Shown here piece by piece: positions 1-9,285 of a stretch of 64,000 nt of DNA (positions are counted from its first letter, which is position 1; each line of letters opens with the position of its first letter). A program made the translations under genes and the position numbers. This DNA comes from an uncultured Eubacteriales bacterium (GTDB lineage: Bacteria; Bacillota; Clostridia; Oscillospirales; Oscillospiraceae): positions 62,001 to 126,000 of the forward strand of contig URDG01000002.1 of assembly GCA_900546515.1 (NCBI GenBank). Reading direction: 5' to 3'. The notes under the pieces are model-generated. The model was given only the letters and a program-made list of their open reading frames with translations, did not search any database and had not been told where the DNA came from.

Positions 1-2664
1 CATAGTGAAGCAACTCTCAAACGGGTTGTACTTGAGCTCTGTGCCGCTCGCAGTGACGATGCGGAGCTTGGACACATCGAGCTTGTAGCCCTGTGCCGGG
101 AACAGGCGCACCCAGATCTTCGCACCGGCTGCGGCCTTGTCGGTGTAGCCGAGAGTGGTCATGAGCTCCGCCGTACCCATGGTATGGCTCTTATTCGCCG
201 TGCCGTAGTCGACAGTGATCTTGTAGGATGCGATCTCCTCAAACACCACGAAGAGCTCGACCGAGTCGGCATTGGGCATCTGGAACTGATACTTGCCCGT
301 TACGGGATGCTTTGCGACATTCCCCGTCTGTACATTACCCTTACTATCGGTGTACTGATACCTGATATAGCTGAGCTTGTAGCCTACAGTGGGATTCGGA
401 ACGATGACGACATTGTTGCCGATGCCGGTGTAGACATCCCAGGACTTGTTTTCCTTGTCGTTGACAGTGTTGCCGAAGATCGTGTAGCTGTTGCCTCTGT
501 TGGCCTTGACGGTCTCTGTTCCGTCAATGAGGTTGCGTGCGCTGTATACGACGAGCTTTGCGTTCTTGGTGAAGTTGACGCGCACTCTGACGTCGCAGTC
601 AGGCATGATGAAGGTGTTTCCGTCGAGCGTGTAGGAGCTGCCGTCAGCATAGGTGACGATGATATTGCCGGCGGACATTCCTTTAGTGACGCCCGTGACA
701 TTGACCTTGAGCTCAACGCCTGCGCCGCAGCGGGAGACCTGCTGACCGTTGATGACGGCGGTGACATTGAACCAGCCGTTGCTGCCGTTGGAGGCATCAA
801 GCACGACATTGTGGTAGATGTAGAACTTGACACTGATGGTTACCGGGAAGTCAGGCATGGTGAAGGTCATCTTGTCCTCGTCGAACGGGACCGTGACGCT
901 GCTGTTGCCGGTCATGGTTATATAGGGGATGTAATTGTAGAACGCCTTGGAGGAGCTTCCCTCGATCTTGACGGTCTGGCCGACCTTTGCGCTCTCTACT
1001 TCCTTGCCGTCAACCGTAGTCTTGAAGGTGCCCTCGGTGTTGTCGACCTTCTTTATTGCGAAAGTGGCCTGTGCAGTCGGCTTCACGACTGCGACAACAG
1101 TAACGGGCTCGTTCGGCATTATGAAGCTCATCTTGTCGAGCTCAGCCGTCTTGGTGAAGTCCGCATAGTAGACCTTGACCGACTCGACGGTGTAATTCGT
1201 GTCGGGAGTTACCTCGAGAGTAACGGTCTCGCCGGCCTTTGCGGAGGTGACGACAGTGCTGCCGACCTTCGCGGTGATCTTGGCGTTGCTGACATCGGTA
1301 TAGATGTTGCTGCCCATGCTGGGCTTATAATTGGGATCGACCTTGAAGGATGCGGTCACAGTCACTGGGAAGTTCGGCATTGTGAACTTGCCGTCCTCTA
1401 CTGCGATCGTATCGCGGTAGTCATTATATGTAACTCTTACATTGTCGAGCATGAAGCCGGTAGCGGGAGTGGTCTTGATAACGACCTGAGTGCCGGCATA
1501 AGCCTTGTCGACACGCACATTGTTGACCATCGCCGCAACGCCGCCGTTGGAGGCCGCATCAACGGTGATAGCGGACTGCACAGCCTGCTTGAAGGTCACG
1601 CTGACGGTGACGGAGTAAGAGGGCATGACAAAGCTGTTGTTGGTGACGGTGACTGCGGTAGCTGCATCGCCGACCTTGACGACCTTGACGGATTCGACTG
1701 CATAGCCGGTATCCGGGGTGCAGACGACGCTGACGAGCTGACCGGCGGAAGCGGTCTTGACGCTCTTGCCGTTCACCTGCAGGTCGAAGTTGCCGTTGGT
1801 GGCATTCTGGCTGACGAGGTTGTAGTAGCCGGAGTTGCTGACCGTACCGGTAGTAGTGGAGCCGCCGGTCGTGCCGCCGCTGACGGTGGTGTTGGCCGTA
1901 ACGACGCCCGCAACCGGGATATACAGCGTCTCACCCACGCGGAACAGACCCATGTCGCTTCTGTTGTTGAGGGCCTGCAGCTTTGCGAGGTTGCTGTTGT
2001 AATCCAGACCATAGCTGCCGATGATGATGTTGTACGCGCTCTCACCGGATCTCATGGTGTGCGCCATGATGGTGGTGTAGGTCGCGCCGGCAATACCGGG
2101 AGAAACGACGGGCAGGACCAGCGTCTGACCGGCCTGTACCGCGTTGATGTTTCTGAGGTTGTTGAGCTTGACTATCTGATTCTGATAGGTCTTGTAGCTC
2201 AGACCCATGTTGGAGTAGATGCCGCCGATGGTCTCGCCCTTCTGGACGGTATATGTGACCAGATAGTAAGCGACATGATCGCCGGCGGGCAGATTGCTCA
2301 CGGTGCCGGTGGTGAGACCGGAGCCGGTGGCTGTACCTGCGGTGTTGTTGCCGGTGCCGGAGACTGTGGCAGTACCGCCTGCAAGAGCCGCCGCTGCCGT
2401 GTTGGATACGGGCAGGACGACCTTTGCTCCGACCGCGAGCTTTCTGAACTGGCTCTCATCGGTCATACCGTTGAGGGTCATGATCAGATTTTTATAGGTA
2501 TAATAGTCTATACCGTACTTCTGGCAGATGCCGAGAACTGTGTCTCCGCTGCCGATCGTCACGGTTGCGACCTGCGCGTCGGCGGATGCGGAAACCGTAA
2601 ACACCGAGCACAGCGATACCAGCATGACGAGCGTCAGCAGGAAACTGATGAGCCGCTTTTTCAT
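1..2664 (-). CDS. Secreted LysM protein with long InlB-type repeat array (3' end outside window)
   Basis: Reading leftward from ATG at 2664-2662, 888 codons stay open to base 1, so the C-terminus is missing. An SD (GGGGGAG) precedes the start. Residues 1-28 form a signal peptide (MKKR, hydrophobic core, ASA-D). Three LysM-like modules follow at about 33-85, 130-182 and 193-245, each ending in V[LY][LI]PV. From about 265 on come some seven repeats of about 80-90 residues that end in motifs such as FTMPNFPVTVTASF or FVMPSYSVTVSVTF, typical of the divergent InlB B-repeat/Flg_new_2 class. The visible end stops inside another such motif (ESCFTM). The protein is probably a wall-bound surface protein: LysM binds glycan and the repeats form an extended stalk. 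The LysM part is paralogous to the next gene. Function beyond wall attachment is unknown. Confidence 0.85.
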   Translation of the reverse strand, partial: MKKRLISFLLTLVMLVSLCSVFTVSASADAQVATVTIGSGDTVLGICQKYGIDYYTYKNLIMTLNGMTDESQFRKLAVGAKVVLPVSNTAAAALAGGTATVSGTGNNTAGTATGSGLTTGTVSNLPAGDHVAYYLVTYTVQKGETIGGIYSNMGLSYKTYQNQIVKLNNLRNINAVQAGQTLVLPVVSPGIAGATYTTIMAHTMRSGESAYNIIIGSYGLDYNSNLAKLQALNNRSDMGLFRVGETLYIPVAGVVTANTTVSGGTTGGSTTTGTVSNSGYYNLVSQNATNGNFDLQVNGKSVKTASAGQLVSVVCTPDTGYAVESVKVVKVGDAATAVTVTNNSFVMPSYSVTVSVTFKQAVQSAITVDAASNGGVAAMVNNVRVDKAYAGTQVVIKTTPATGFMLDNVRVTYNDYRDTIAVEDGKFTMPNFPVTVTASFKVDPNYKPSMGSNIYTDVSNAKITAKVGSTVVTSAKAGETVTLEVTPDTNYTVESVKVYYADFTKTAELDKMSFIMPNEPVTVVAVVKPTAQATFAIKKVDNTEGTFKTTVDGKEVESAKVGQTVKIEGSSSKAFYNYIPYITMTGNSSVTVPFDEDKMTFTMPDFPVTISVKFYIYHNVVLDASNGSNGWFNVTAVINGQQVSRCGAGVELKVNVTGVTKGMSAGNIIVTYADGSSYTLDGNTFIMPDCDVRVRVNFTKNAKLVVYSARNLIDGTETVKANRGNSYTIFGNTVNDKENKSWDVYTGIGNNVVIVPNPTVGYKLSYIRYQYTDSKGNVQTGNVAKHPVTGKYQFQMPNADSVELFVVFEEIASYKITVDYGTANKSHTMGTAELMTTLGYTDKAAAGAKIWVRLFPAQGYKLDVSKLRIVTASGTELKYNPFESCFTM

Positions 2665-2810
2665 AGAATTTGCTCCCCCTAACCGGCCCTTCCCGGGCCG
2701 AAAATTTACTTGCTTTATCTTCCCCGGCGGGCCCCTATGCCTGTTCCGGGTGCATGTGAGATATATCAGCTCGGGCTGCCGTCTTTTGAGGCGAAACACC
2801 CGTTAGCTTT
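2665..2810. other. Intergenic gap between LysM paralogues with GC-rich hairpin
   Basis: 146 bp without a gene. Near 2683-2699 it holds a short GC hairpin (stem CGGCCC/GGGCCG) without a T-run on either strand. No convincing -35/-10 pair was seen, which suggests that the larger LysM gene is cotranscribed with the smaller one. Confidence 0.35.
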
Positions 2811-3611
2811 TTATTTTGCGGACGGCGCCGGAGTCTCAACGCTGACGGTGCCGCTGACAGGGATGTAGAGGATCTCGCCGGCCTTGAACGCCGCAAGGTT
2901 GTCCTTGCCGTTTATCGTCTGCAAAAGCTCCTGATTGGTCTTGTAGTCCATACCGTAGCCGGTGGTGACCACATTGTACACTGTCTCGCCGGAGGCCATC
3001 TTATGCGCCATCACGGTGTAGACCACATCCGCGCTGTTCTTGACGACCGTTGTGGGCAGAAGCATCTGCTTGCCCGCGCCGATTTTGTTGAAGCTGGAGA
3101 TATTGTTGAGCTTGAGTATCTGATTCGTATAGGTCTTGTAGCCAAGGCCCCAGCTCTTATACACATTGTTCACCGTGTCGCCGGATTCAAAGGTGTACTG
3201 CACTATGTAGTAGCCGACCGAGTCCCCGCCGGGGATCGAGGCGGCTATGCCGGGCGTCTTGGCCGCGGCCGTATTGGAGCTTGTCTGCGCGTTGCCCGGA
3301 GTGATGGTAATGCTCGCCGTAGCGCTTGCAAGGGTCTTCGCCGCCGCCTCGGAGACGGGCACTGCGAAATATCCGCCGACCTTTATCTTGCTGAACTCGC
3401 TCTCGTCGCTCACATTGTTGAGCGCCATGACAAGCTTCTTGTAGCTGTAATAGTCAAACCCGTACTTTTTGCAGATACTGATGACCGTGTCGCCCTGCGC
3501 GACCTGAACAATGGTCACCGTCGGCTCTGCAAATGCGTTGACTGTAAGAACAGAGGCCATGGAAACGATCATGACAACTGTCAGCAAAAGGCTTATTATC
3601 TTTTTCTTCAT
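2811..3611 (-). CDS. Secreted three-LysM protein
   Basis: A 266-residue protein with a signal peptide (MKKKIISLLLTVVMIVSMAS, cleavage near AFA-EP) and three LysM-like modules at about residues 32-84, 138-190 and 203-255. Each begins with a YTV/VAQGDTV-like strand and ends in [LY][IL]PV. No catalytic domain is visible, so the protein is probably a peptidoglycan-binding surface protein. The module order and spacing match the N-terminal 245 residues of the neighbouring larger LysM protein, so the two arose by duplication and this copy lacks the repeat stalk. SD GGGGAGAACAGG lies just upstream. A TTGCAT-N17-TAATAT promoter sits about 95 bp upstream and could serve both genes, since the 146-bp gap to the larger gene has no clear promoter. 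Confidence 0.85.
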   Translation of the reverse strand: MKKKIISLLLTVVMIVSMASVLTVNAFAEPTVTIVQVAQGDTVISICKKYGFDYYSYKKLVMALNNVSDESEFSKIKVGGYFAVPVSEAAAKTLASATASITITPGNAQTSSNTAAAKTPGIAASIPGGDSVGYYIVQYTFESGDTVNNVYKSWGLGYKTYTNQILKLNNISSFNKIGAGKQMLLPTTVVKNSADVVYTVMAHKMASGETVYNVVTTGYGMDYKTNQELLQTINGKDNLAAFKAGEILYIPVSGTVSVETPAPSAK

Positions 3612-3703
3612 CCTGTTCTCCCCCTGATGATTTTTGCGGTTTCTTGCCTTATGCTCTACTTGACGTAAAATCTACAGATAAGTTCCCCCATGATTCGGTT
3701 ACA

Positions 3704-3732
3704 ATATTACTACAAGTTCAAACAAAATGCAA
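3704..3732 (-). promoter_or_regulatory. Promoter of LysM gene pair
   Basis: On the minus strand: TTGCAT, 17-nt spacer, TAATAT, about 95 nt before the LysM start. It lies in an AT-rich 206-bp gap that also separates these genes from galE. Confidence 0.6.
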
Positions 3733-3817
3733 GAGGTTATTTTCAAAAAGAATCAAAAAATTACAAAGAATTTTCAAAAAATTATGTTAATCAGTTTACA
3801 TAATTTTGTTTTTGCCA

Positions 3818-4834
3818 TTATTCGTCATAACCCATCGGGTTTTTGGTCTGCCACGCCCATGTATCGCGGCACATATCGTCCAGATCATACTCCGCTTTCC
3901 AGCCCAGGAGCTCCTGGCTCTTGTCGGGACTTGCGTACACGGTGGCAACATCGCCGGGACGGCGGGCGACGATCTCATAGGGTATCTTCTTCCCCGTCAC
4001 GCGCTCAAAGGCCTTGACCATATCCAGCACACTGTAGCCCTTTCCGGTGCCGAGGTTGAAAATGCTCTCGCCGCGGTGCTCCTGCATGTACTCAATGGCG
4101 GCGACATGCCCCCTCGCCAGATCGACGACGTGGATATAATCGCGCACTCCGGTGCCGTCGGGCGTGTCATAGTCATTGCCGAAAACGCTGAGATGATCGC
4201 GGCGGCCGATAGCGACCTGCGAGATATAGGGCATGAGATTATTGGGTATGCCCTGCGGGTCCTCGCCGATAAGGCCGCTGGAGTGCGCGCCGATGGGATT
4301 GAAGTAGCGCAGCAGCACGACGGACCAGTCGTCAAGCGCCCTTGCGGAGTCCCGGAGGATCTGCTCGTTCATGTATTTTGTCCAGCCGTAGGGGTTTGTG
4401 CACATGCCTGTGTGCGAGGTCTCGGCAAGCGGCATTGTATTGTCCGCAGAATACACGGTCGCGGAAGAAGAGAACACTATGTTCTTCACGCCGTGGTCAC
4501 GCATCGCTTCGCACAGCCGCACGGTCGAGTAAAGGTTATTGTCGTAATACTCCAGCGGCATGCGCACGGACTCGCCGACGGCCTTAAGGCCTGCAAAATG
4601 GATGACGCAGTTGATGTCATGCCTCTCAAATATCTCGTCGAGCACCTTGCGGTCACGGACGTCTTCCTTATAAAAATCCACATGCTTGCCGGTGATCTGC
4701 TCGACGCGTTCTATCGCTTTGGCCTTGGAATTTACAAGGTTATCTATAACGACGACCTCCATCCCCCTGTTGAGAAGCTCAACGCAGGTATGGCTGCCTA
4801 TGTATCCGGCTCCGCCGGTGACAAGTACTTTCAT
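3818..4834 (-). CDS. galE: UDP-glucose 4-epimerase
   Basis: A 338-residue short-chain dehydrogenase/reductase that interconverts UDP-glucose and UDP-galactose with bound NAD. The N-terminal Rossmann motif is TGGAGYIGSHT (about residues 6-16). The catalytic Ser region is SSSATVYS and the YxxxK pair is in PYGWTKYMNE. Sugar-nucleotide-binding motifs (RYFNPIGAH, YRRPGD-like ARRPGD) are present and the length is normal. The start is the ATG at 4834 with SD GGAGACG. A longer in-frame reading would overlap the upstream gene and adds no family sequence. It lies 22 bp downstream of a nucleotidyltransferase gene on the same strand, so both probably form a sugar-nucleotide unit supplying glycan or galactose metabolism. 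Confidence 0.95.
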   Translation of the reverse strand: MKVLVTGGAGYIGSHTCVELLNRGMEVVVIDNLVNSKAKAIERVEQITGKHVDFYKEDVRDRKVLDEIFERHDINCVIHFAGLKAVGESVRMPLEYYDNNLYSTVRLCEAMRDHGVKNIVFSSSATVYSADNTMPLAETSHTGMCTNPYGWTKYMNEQILRDSARALDDWSVVLLRYFNPIGAHSSGLIGEDPQGIPNNLMPYISQVAIGRRDHLSVFGNDYDTPDGTGVRDYIHVVDLARGHVAAIEYMQEHRGESIFNLGTGKGYSVLDMVKAFERVTGKKIPYEIVARRPGDVATVYASPDKSQELLGWKAEYDLDDMCRDTWAWQTKNPMGYDE

Positions 4835-4856
4835 GTTTTCCGTCTCCTTTTCAGTT

Positions 4857-5765
4857 TCAGTCAAGCAGGCTTTCGGGGTATATCCCCTTCCTGCGCATCC
4901 CGGCCATTGCTTCTTCAAATTTTCCGAGATCTTCTTTATATGTGACGCCGTACCATGTCTCGTGGCAGTTGAGGACCTTTACCCTGCCTTCTCCTGCTTT
5001 TATAAGCGCGTTTGCGACAAACGGAAGAAAATACTCACATTTCATCGGGTTTACGGGGAGATTTTCATCCAGCCACGCCGGGAAGCGCTTTGTGAGCTCG
5101 TCCATCATCGAATGTGAGAAGGCCCAGCAGTTCATTGAGACCTGCGTACTGCCGGGGAGCATGACGAAGCTCTCGCCGTCCTCGGTATAGGCCGCGTCCG
5201 CGCCGTGCTTTTCAATGTGCGTGCGCTCCACCACGTCCGTAAGGTACCCGTCCTCAACCCGGCAGATGCCGCGCGCGACATAGCCGTTTTCCGTGACGGT
5301 GTTTTTCAGCAGGTATGCCACCATGGCATGCTCGTTTTCCGGCTTGTCCGAGACAAGGTAGTCATACAGCGCCGTATATGCGCTCCTGCCGTAAAAATCA
5401 TCAGAATTGATAACTGCAAAGGGGCCGTCCACCGCGCTTGCCGCGCACAGCACGGCATGCCCTGTTCCCCACGGCTTCACGCGCCCCTCCGGCACGCCGT
5501 AGCCGGCCGGAAGCCTGTCGAGCTGCTGGTAAATATACTTCACGTCGAAGTATTTCTCCATGCGCCGTCCGATGAACTCCTTGAAATCGTCCTCTATCTC
5601 ATGCTTAATAATAAACGCCACTTTGCGAAATCCGGCGCGATATGCGTCATAAAGCGAAAAATCTATGATGACATGGCCGTGCCCGTCGACGGGCGTTATC
5701 TGCTTGAGGCCGCCGAAACGGCTGCCCATTCCCGCTGCAAGTATTACCAGAGTTGGTTCCTGCAT
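4857..5765 (-). CDS. NDP-sugar nucleotidyltransferase family protein
   Basis: A 302-residue GT-A-fold nucleotidyltransferase. The activation loop is LAAGMGSRFGGLKQ (residues 9-22), and the variant GMGSRFGGLKQI separates it from GalU and RmlA, which have G.GTRL.P. The substrate region PWGTGHAVLCA and the metal-binding INSDDFYG (about residue 120) are intact. The family makes an NDP-sugar from a sugar 1-phosphate and NTP; here the sugar cannot be told from sequence. Pairing with galE suggests a UDP-hexose or UDP-HexNAc. SD AAGGAG lies before the ATG at 5765. A 96-bp gap with a GCTGCGG/CCGCAGC inverted repeat separates it from the MBL gene. Confidence 0.8.
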   Translation of the reverse strand: MQEPTLVILAAGMGSRFGGLKQITPVDGHGHVIIDFSLYDAYRAGFRKVAFIIKHEIEDDFKEFIGRRMEKYFDVKYIYQQLDRLPAGYGVPEGRVKPWGTGHAVLCAASAVDGPFAVINSDDFYGRSAYTALYDYLVSDKPENEHAMVAYLLKNTVTENGYVARGICRVEDGYLTDVVERTHIEKHGADAAYTEDGESFVMLPGSTQVSMNCWAFSHSMMDELTKRFPAWLDENLPVNPMKCEYFLPFVANALIKAGEGRVKVLNCHETWYGVTYKEDLGKFEEAMAGMRRKGIYPESLLD

Positions 5766-5861
5766 GATATTTCTCCTTAAATGATCGTTGTGGATATATC
5801 AGCTGCGGCCATTAATATATGACCGCAGCAAAAGGCAAAATGTTCCGCACTTTTTTGCGGC

Positions 5862-6479
5862 TCAGTAGTTTTTCATCGCCTCGCGGCAGTAGTAATTGAA
5901 AAGGCGCTCGCGCTCAAGCGTCGTTGCGTCCATGTGTCCGGGATAGACCTCGTAGTCGCCGGGCAGCGAGCAGATCTTTTTAAGCGAGCGCAGCTCCGCC
6001 TCCATGTCCCCGCCGGGGAAGTCCGTGCGCCCGCAGCTTCCGCGGAAGAGCGTATCGCCGACAAAGAGCGCGTCGCCGCAGCGTATGGTAACGCCGCCGG
6101 GCGTGTGGCCCGGTGTTGCGAATATCTCGAATTTCATACCGGCCGCCTCGATCACATCGCCCTCATCGTAGCTCTTGCCGCCTGCGGGCAGAGTGAAGCA
6201 CAGATGCATCGAGTCGGGATTGCTGCGCGCATCGTCGCGCGAGTTCATATAGACCACAGCGCCGGTCTCTTCGGCGACGGCGTTCACAGCGCCGGTGTGA
6301 TCGAAGTGCCCGTGCGTGAGCATTATCGCCTCGCATTTGAGATGGTTATCCTCAAGATAGTCGAGAATCGTGTTGCTCTCGTCGCCCGGGTCTATGACCA
6401 CGCACTTGAGAGTCTCTTCATTCGTGACTATATAGCAGTTTGTCTCGATCTGTCCTACGGGTATGGATTTTATAAGCAT
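5862..6479 (-). CDS. MBL-fold metallo-hydrolase (glyoxalase II-like)
   Basis: A 205-residue metallo-beta-lactamase-fold hydrolase. It carries the dinuclear metal signature THGHFDHTGA (about residues 56-65), the later ligands in GHTPGG (His about 124) and FVGDTLFRGSCGRTD (Asp about 143), and the final His in YPGHMD. The order and length match the single-domain YcbL/glyoxalase II-like hydrolases common in Firmicutes, which act on thioesters such as S-lactoyl adducts; the substrate here is unproven. The ATG lies 3 bp after the dtd stop, so the genes are translationally coupled. It is the fourth gene of the recJ-rel-dtd run. Confidence 0.85.
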   Translation of the reverse strand: MLIKSIPVGQIETNCYIVTNEETLKCVVIDPGDESNTILDYLEDNHLKCEAIMLTHGHFDHTGAVNAVAEETGAVVYMNSRDDARSNPDSMHLCFTLPAGGKSYDEGDVIEAAGMKFEIFATPGHTPGGVTIRCGDALFVGDTLFRGSCGRTDFPGGDMEAELRSLKKICSLPGDYEVYPGHMDATTLERERLFNYYCREAMKNY

Positions 6480-6482
6480 ATC

Positions 6483-6929
6483 TCAGAGCTCCTTTGTATC
6501 AAGAATTATTGTAAGCGGGCCGTCGTTCTCGGACGCGACAAGCATTTCCGCGCCGAACACGCCGGTATCCACCCTGAAGCCGCGCGCTCTGCACAGCTCT
6601 ATCACTTTTTCATAAAGCGGGACCGCCGTCTCCGGCCGCGCGGCCTTTGAGAAGCCCGGCCTGCGCGACTTGCAGTCGGCAAAGAGAGTGAACTGACTTA
6701 TTATAAGCAGCTCTGCCGCCCCCGCGTCGACGGGGTTGAGATTCATCTTGCCGTTCTCATCCTCCCAGATACGCAGGCCGCATATCTTGTCGGCTATTTT
6801 TTCGGCCTCCTTCTCCGTGTCGTCGGCATGTACGCCGAGAAGCACAAGAAAGCCCCTGCCTATTTTCCCGTTCATCTTCCCCTCGATCTCCACTGAGGCC
6901 GAGCGCACACGGGTCACTACTGCTCGCAT
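6483..6929 (-). CDS. dtd: D-aminoacyl-tRNA deacylase
   Basis: A 148-residue protein of normal DTD length. It cleaves D-amino acids (and glycine mischarged on tRNA-Ala) from tRNA. The conserved catalytic-pocket motif SQFTLFAD (about residues 78-85) and the cross-subunit segment TGVFGAEM...NDGPLT (about 120-138) are intact; the usual Gly-cis-Pro is read as GP in NDGPLT. The N-terminus MRAVVTRVRSASVEI is standard. It is followed by the MBL gene and lies 52 bp after rel, the usual order in Firmicutes (rel-dtd). Confidence 0.95.
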   Translation of the reverse strand: MRAVVTRVRSASVEIEGKMNGKIGRGFLVLLGVHADDTEKEAEKIADKICGLRIWEDENGKMNLNPVDAGAAELLIISQFTLFADCKSRRPGFSKAARPETAVPLYEKVIELCRARGFRVDTGVFGAEMLVASENDGPLTIILDTKEL

Positions 6930-6981
6930 ATTCCGCTCCTTTATTTCTTTAATCTTTAATAATATAGTAGGTAGTAGTCTC

Positions 6982-9273
6982 TTATTTTCCGTTTCTTGCG
7001 ACCTGTATAACGCCGGGTATCGAAGTGAGGCGCGCCATGATGTATTTCAGCTCGTTTGCGTTCTTTACCTCCAGCGTGATCGTGCATATGCCGACGCCGG
7101 CGGTATTGTCGCGTGCGGAGAGGTTGCGCACCTTGGCGTTTAGGCTGTTGAGCACAGTGGCAATGTCCATGATGAGTGCCGGCCTGTCCTTGGCGGAGAT
7201 GATGATAGTCGTGACATAGCTGTCCGTTATCTCCCTCGCCCATGAGACATTCACCCACCGTCCGGCATTTTCGGGCTGTCTGAGGCGCTGATGATAGTTC
7301 TCGCAGTCGCATCTGTGAATGGACACGCCCTGCCCGCGCGTGATGAAGCCGACTATATCGTCCCCAGGCACTGGCGTGCAGCAGCGCGAAAATTTGACGA
7401 GGCAGTTTGAGAGCCCCTCGACAAGTATACCGTGCACGGCCTTGCCCTGCTTCTGGGCGTTCTGCTCGCGCCGCTCCGCCGCCTCCGCGACCTTGTCCAC
7501 GACGCTCTTCTTATCCGTCTTGGAGCTTGCGCGCAGCACCTCGTCCCTCAGGCGGTTGGCCGCACGCTGCGCCGTCACGCCGCCGTAGCCTATCGCGGCG
7601 TAAAGATCGTCCACATTTGCAAAGGACAGGCGCTTGAGTATGGGTGTGATTATCTCCTCGTCCAGCACCTTGTCAAGCGTGAGATCCTGATGCCGCAGCT
7701 CGTCCTCGAGCATGGAGCGCCCGCGGATAATATTCTCCTCGCGCCGTTCCTTTTTGAACCACTGCTTTATCTTTGTGCGGGCAGAGCCGCTCTTGGCCAT
7801 TGTGAGCCAGTCCCGGCTGGGGCCCTGCGCGGATTTTGACGTGCGTATCTCCACGATGTCGCCGTTCTGAAGCGTATAATCATAGGTGACGATGCGCCCG
7901 TTTACCGTCGCGCCGACCATGTGGTTTCCTACATCGGAGTGGATGCTGTAGGCAAAGTCTATCGGCGTCGCTCCGGCGGGGAGATTTATAACGTCACCCT
8001 TCGGCGAGAACACAAAGACCTCGTCGGAGAACATGTCTATCTTCAGGTTGTGGAAAAAGTCCGTGGCGTCGGAGTCCTGCTGGCTCTCCAGCAGGCGGCG
8101 GACCCATGCGAACTTGTCCTCATCCCCGCTGCGCACGGCCGAGCTGCCCTCGCCCATCTTGTATTTCCAGTGCGCCGCAATGCCGTATTCCGCCGTGTGG
8201 TGCATCTCCCATGTGCGTATCTGCACCTCAAAGGGGATGCCCTCGGAGCCGATGACCGTCGTGTGCACGCTCTGGTACATGTTGGGCTTCGGCGTGGATA
8301 TATAGTCCTTGAAGCGCCCCGGCACCGGCTTGAACATGTCGTGTATTACGCCGAGCACGTTGTAGCAGTCAGGTATCGTGTCCACTATCACACGGAATGC
8401 GCACAGATCAAAAATGCCGTTCATGCTCAGATTCTGCGCGTACATCTTGCGGTAGATGCTGTACACATGCTTTATACGGCAGTATATCGTAGCTTCTATC
8501 CCTTCCGCGTCGAGCCTCTTGTGTATTTTCGCCTCCATGGAGGACATGAATTCCTCCAGCACGGGCATCTTTTCGTCCAGAGAGCGCGTTATCTCCGCAT
8601 AGCCTGCCGGGTCGAGGTATTGAAGCGAAAGATCCTCCAGCTCCCACTTTGCCCGCTGCATGCCGAGGCGGTGCGCGATCGGCGCATATATCTCCATCGT
8701 CTCCAGAGATTTTGCCCGCTGCTTCTCCGGCGTCTGATATGCCATGGTGCGCATATTGTGCAGTCTGTCGGCTATCTTGATGAGGATGACGCGTATGTCC
8801 TTGGCCATCGCCATGAGCATCTTGCGCAGATTCTCCATCTGCTCATCCTCTTTGCTCGTATACTGCACACGGGTGAGCTTTGTAACGCCCTCGACTATGT
8901 CCGCCACCGGCTCGCCGAACTGGCGGGCTATATCTGTGTGGGTGAGATTTGTGTCCTCGATCACGTCGTGCAGAAGCGCCGCGATGATCGAGTCCTCGTC
9001 AAGCCCCATTTCCACGGTTATCTCTGCCGCCGCGACGCAGTGCGTCACATACGGAGAGCCATCCTTGCGCTTTTGCCCGGAGTGCGCCATGCGCGCGGTC
9101 TCATAGGCGGCGCGTATGCGCCCCAGATCCATGTTGTGCCCGCTCTCGCGGATCTTCTCCTCGAGCGCCTCAAACATTCTGTCCGGGTCGAGCACTGCCG
9201 GCTTCTCCGCGGCAGATACGTTCTCCGCCGCAGTCTCCGGGGCAGCTACGTTTTTTATTTTGTCCTCTGCCAT
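6982..9273 (-). CDS. rel: Bifunctional (p)ppGpp synthetase/hydrolase
   Basis: A 763-residue long RSH enzyme that makes and degrades the stringent-response alarmone. The domains are: a variable N-terminus of about 40 residues; an HD hydrolase domain with HDVIEDT; a synthetase domain with KHVYSIYRKM, DLCAFRVIV and YQSVHTTV; a TGS domain near residues 405-465 (VFVFSPKGDVINLPAGATP); a helical and Cys-containing region (CCTPVPGDDIVGF, HRCDCENY); and a C-terminal ACT domain (from about 680). Both catalytic halves look intact. ATG at 9273. It begins 12 bp after recJ, so the two are cotranscribed. The apt gene often found between recJ and rel in Firmicutes is absent. Confidence 0.95.
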   Translation of the reverse strand: MAEDKIKNVAAPETAAENVSAAEKPAVLDPDRMFEALEEKIRESGHNMDLGRIRAAYETARMAHSGQKRKDGSPYVTHCVAAAEITVEMGLDEDSIIAALLHDVIEDTNLTHTDIARQFGEPVADIVEGVTKLTRVQYTSKEDEQMENLRKMLMAMAKDIRVILIKIADRLHNMRTMAYQTPEKQRAKSLETMEIYAPIAHRLGMQRAKWELEDLSLQYLDPAGYAEITRSLDEKMPVLEEFMSSMEAKIHKRLDAEGIEATIYCRIKHVYSIYRKMYAQNLSMNGIFDLCAFRVIVDTIPDCYNVLGVIHDMFKPVPGRFKDYISTPKPNMYQSVHTTVIGSEGIPFEVQIRTWEMHHTAEYGIAAHWKYKMGEGSSAVRSGDEDKFAWVRRLLESQQDSDATDFFHNLKIDMFSDEVFVFSPKGDVINLPAGATPIDFAYSIHSDVGNHMVGATVNGRIVTYDYTLQNGDIVEIRTSKSAQGPSRDWLTMAKSGSARTKIKQWFKKERREENIIRGRSMLEDELRHQDLTLDKVLDEEIITPILKRLSFANVDDLYAAIGYGGVTAQRAANRLRDEVLRASSKTDKKSVVDKVAEAAERREQNAQKQGKAVHGILVEGLSNCLVKFSRCCTPVPGDDIVGFITRGQGVSIHRCDCENYHQRLRQPENAGRWVNVSWAREITDSYVTTIIISAKDRPALIMDIATVLNSLNAKVRNLSARDNTAGVGICTITLEVKNANELKYIMARLTSIPGVIQVARNGK

Positions 9274-9285
9274 AGTACAAGTACC

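Noticed and set aside
184..2682. An 832-codon open frame on the plus strand
   Set aside because: It is antisense to the LysM/repeat gene, its product is Asp/Val/Gly-rich with no domain, and it arises from the codon bias of the true minus-strand gene.
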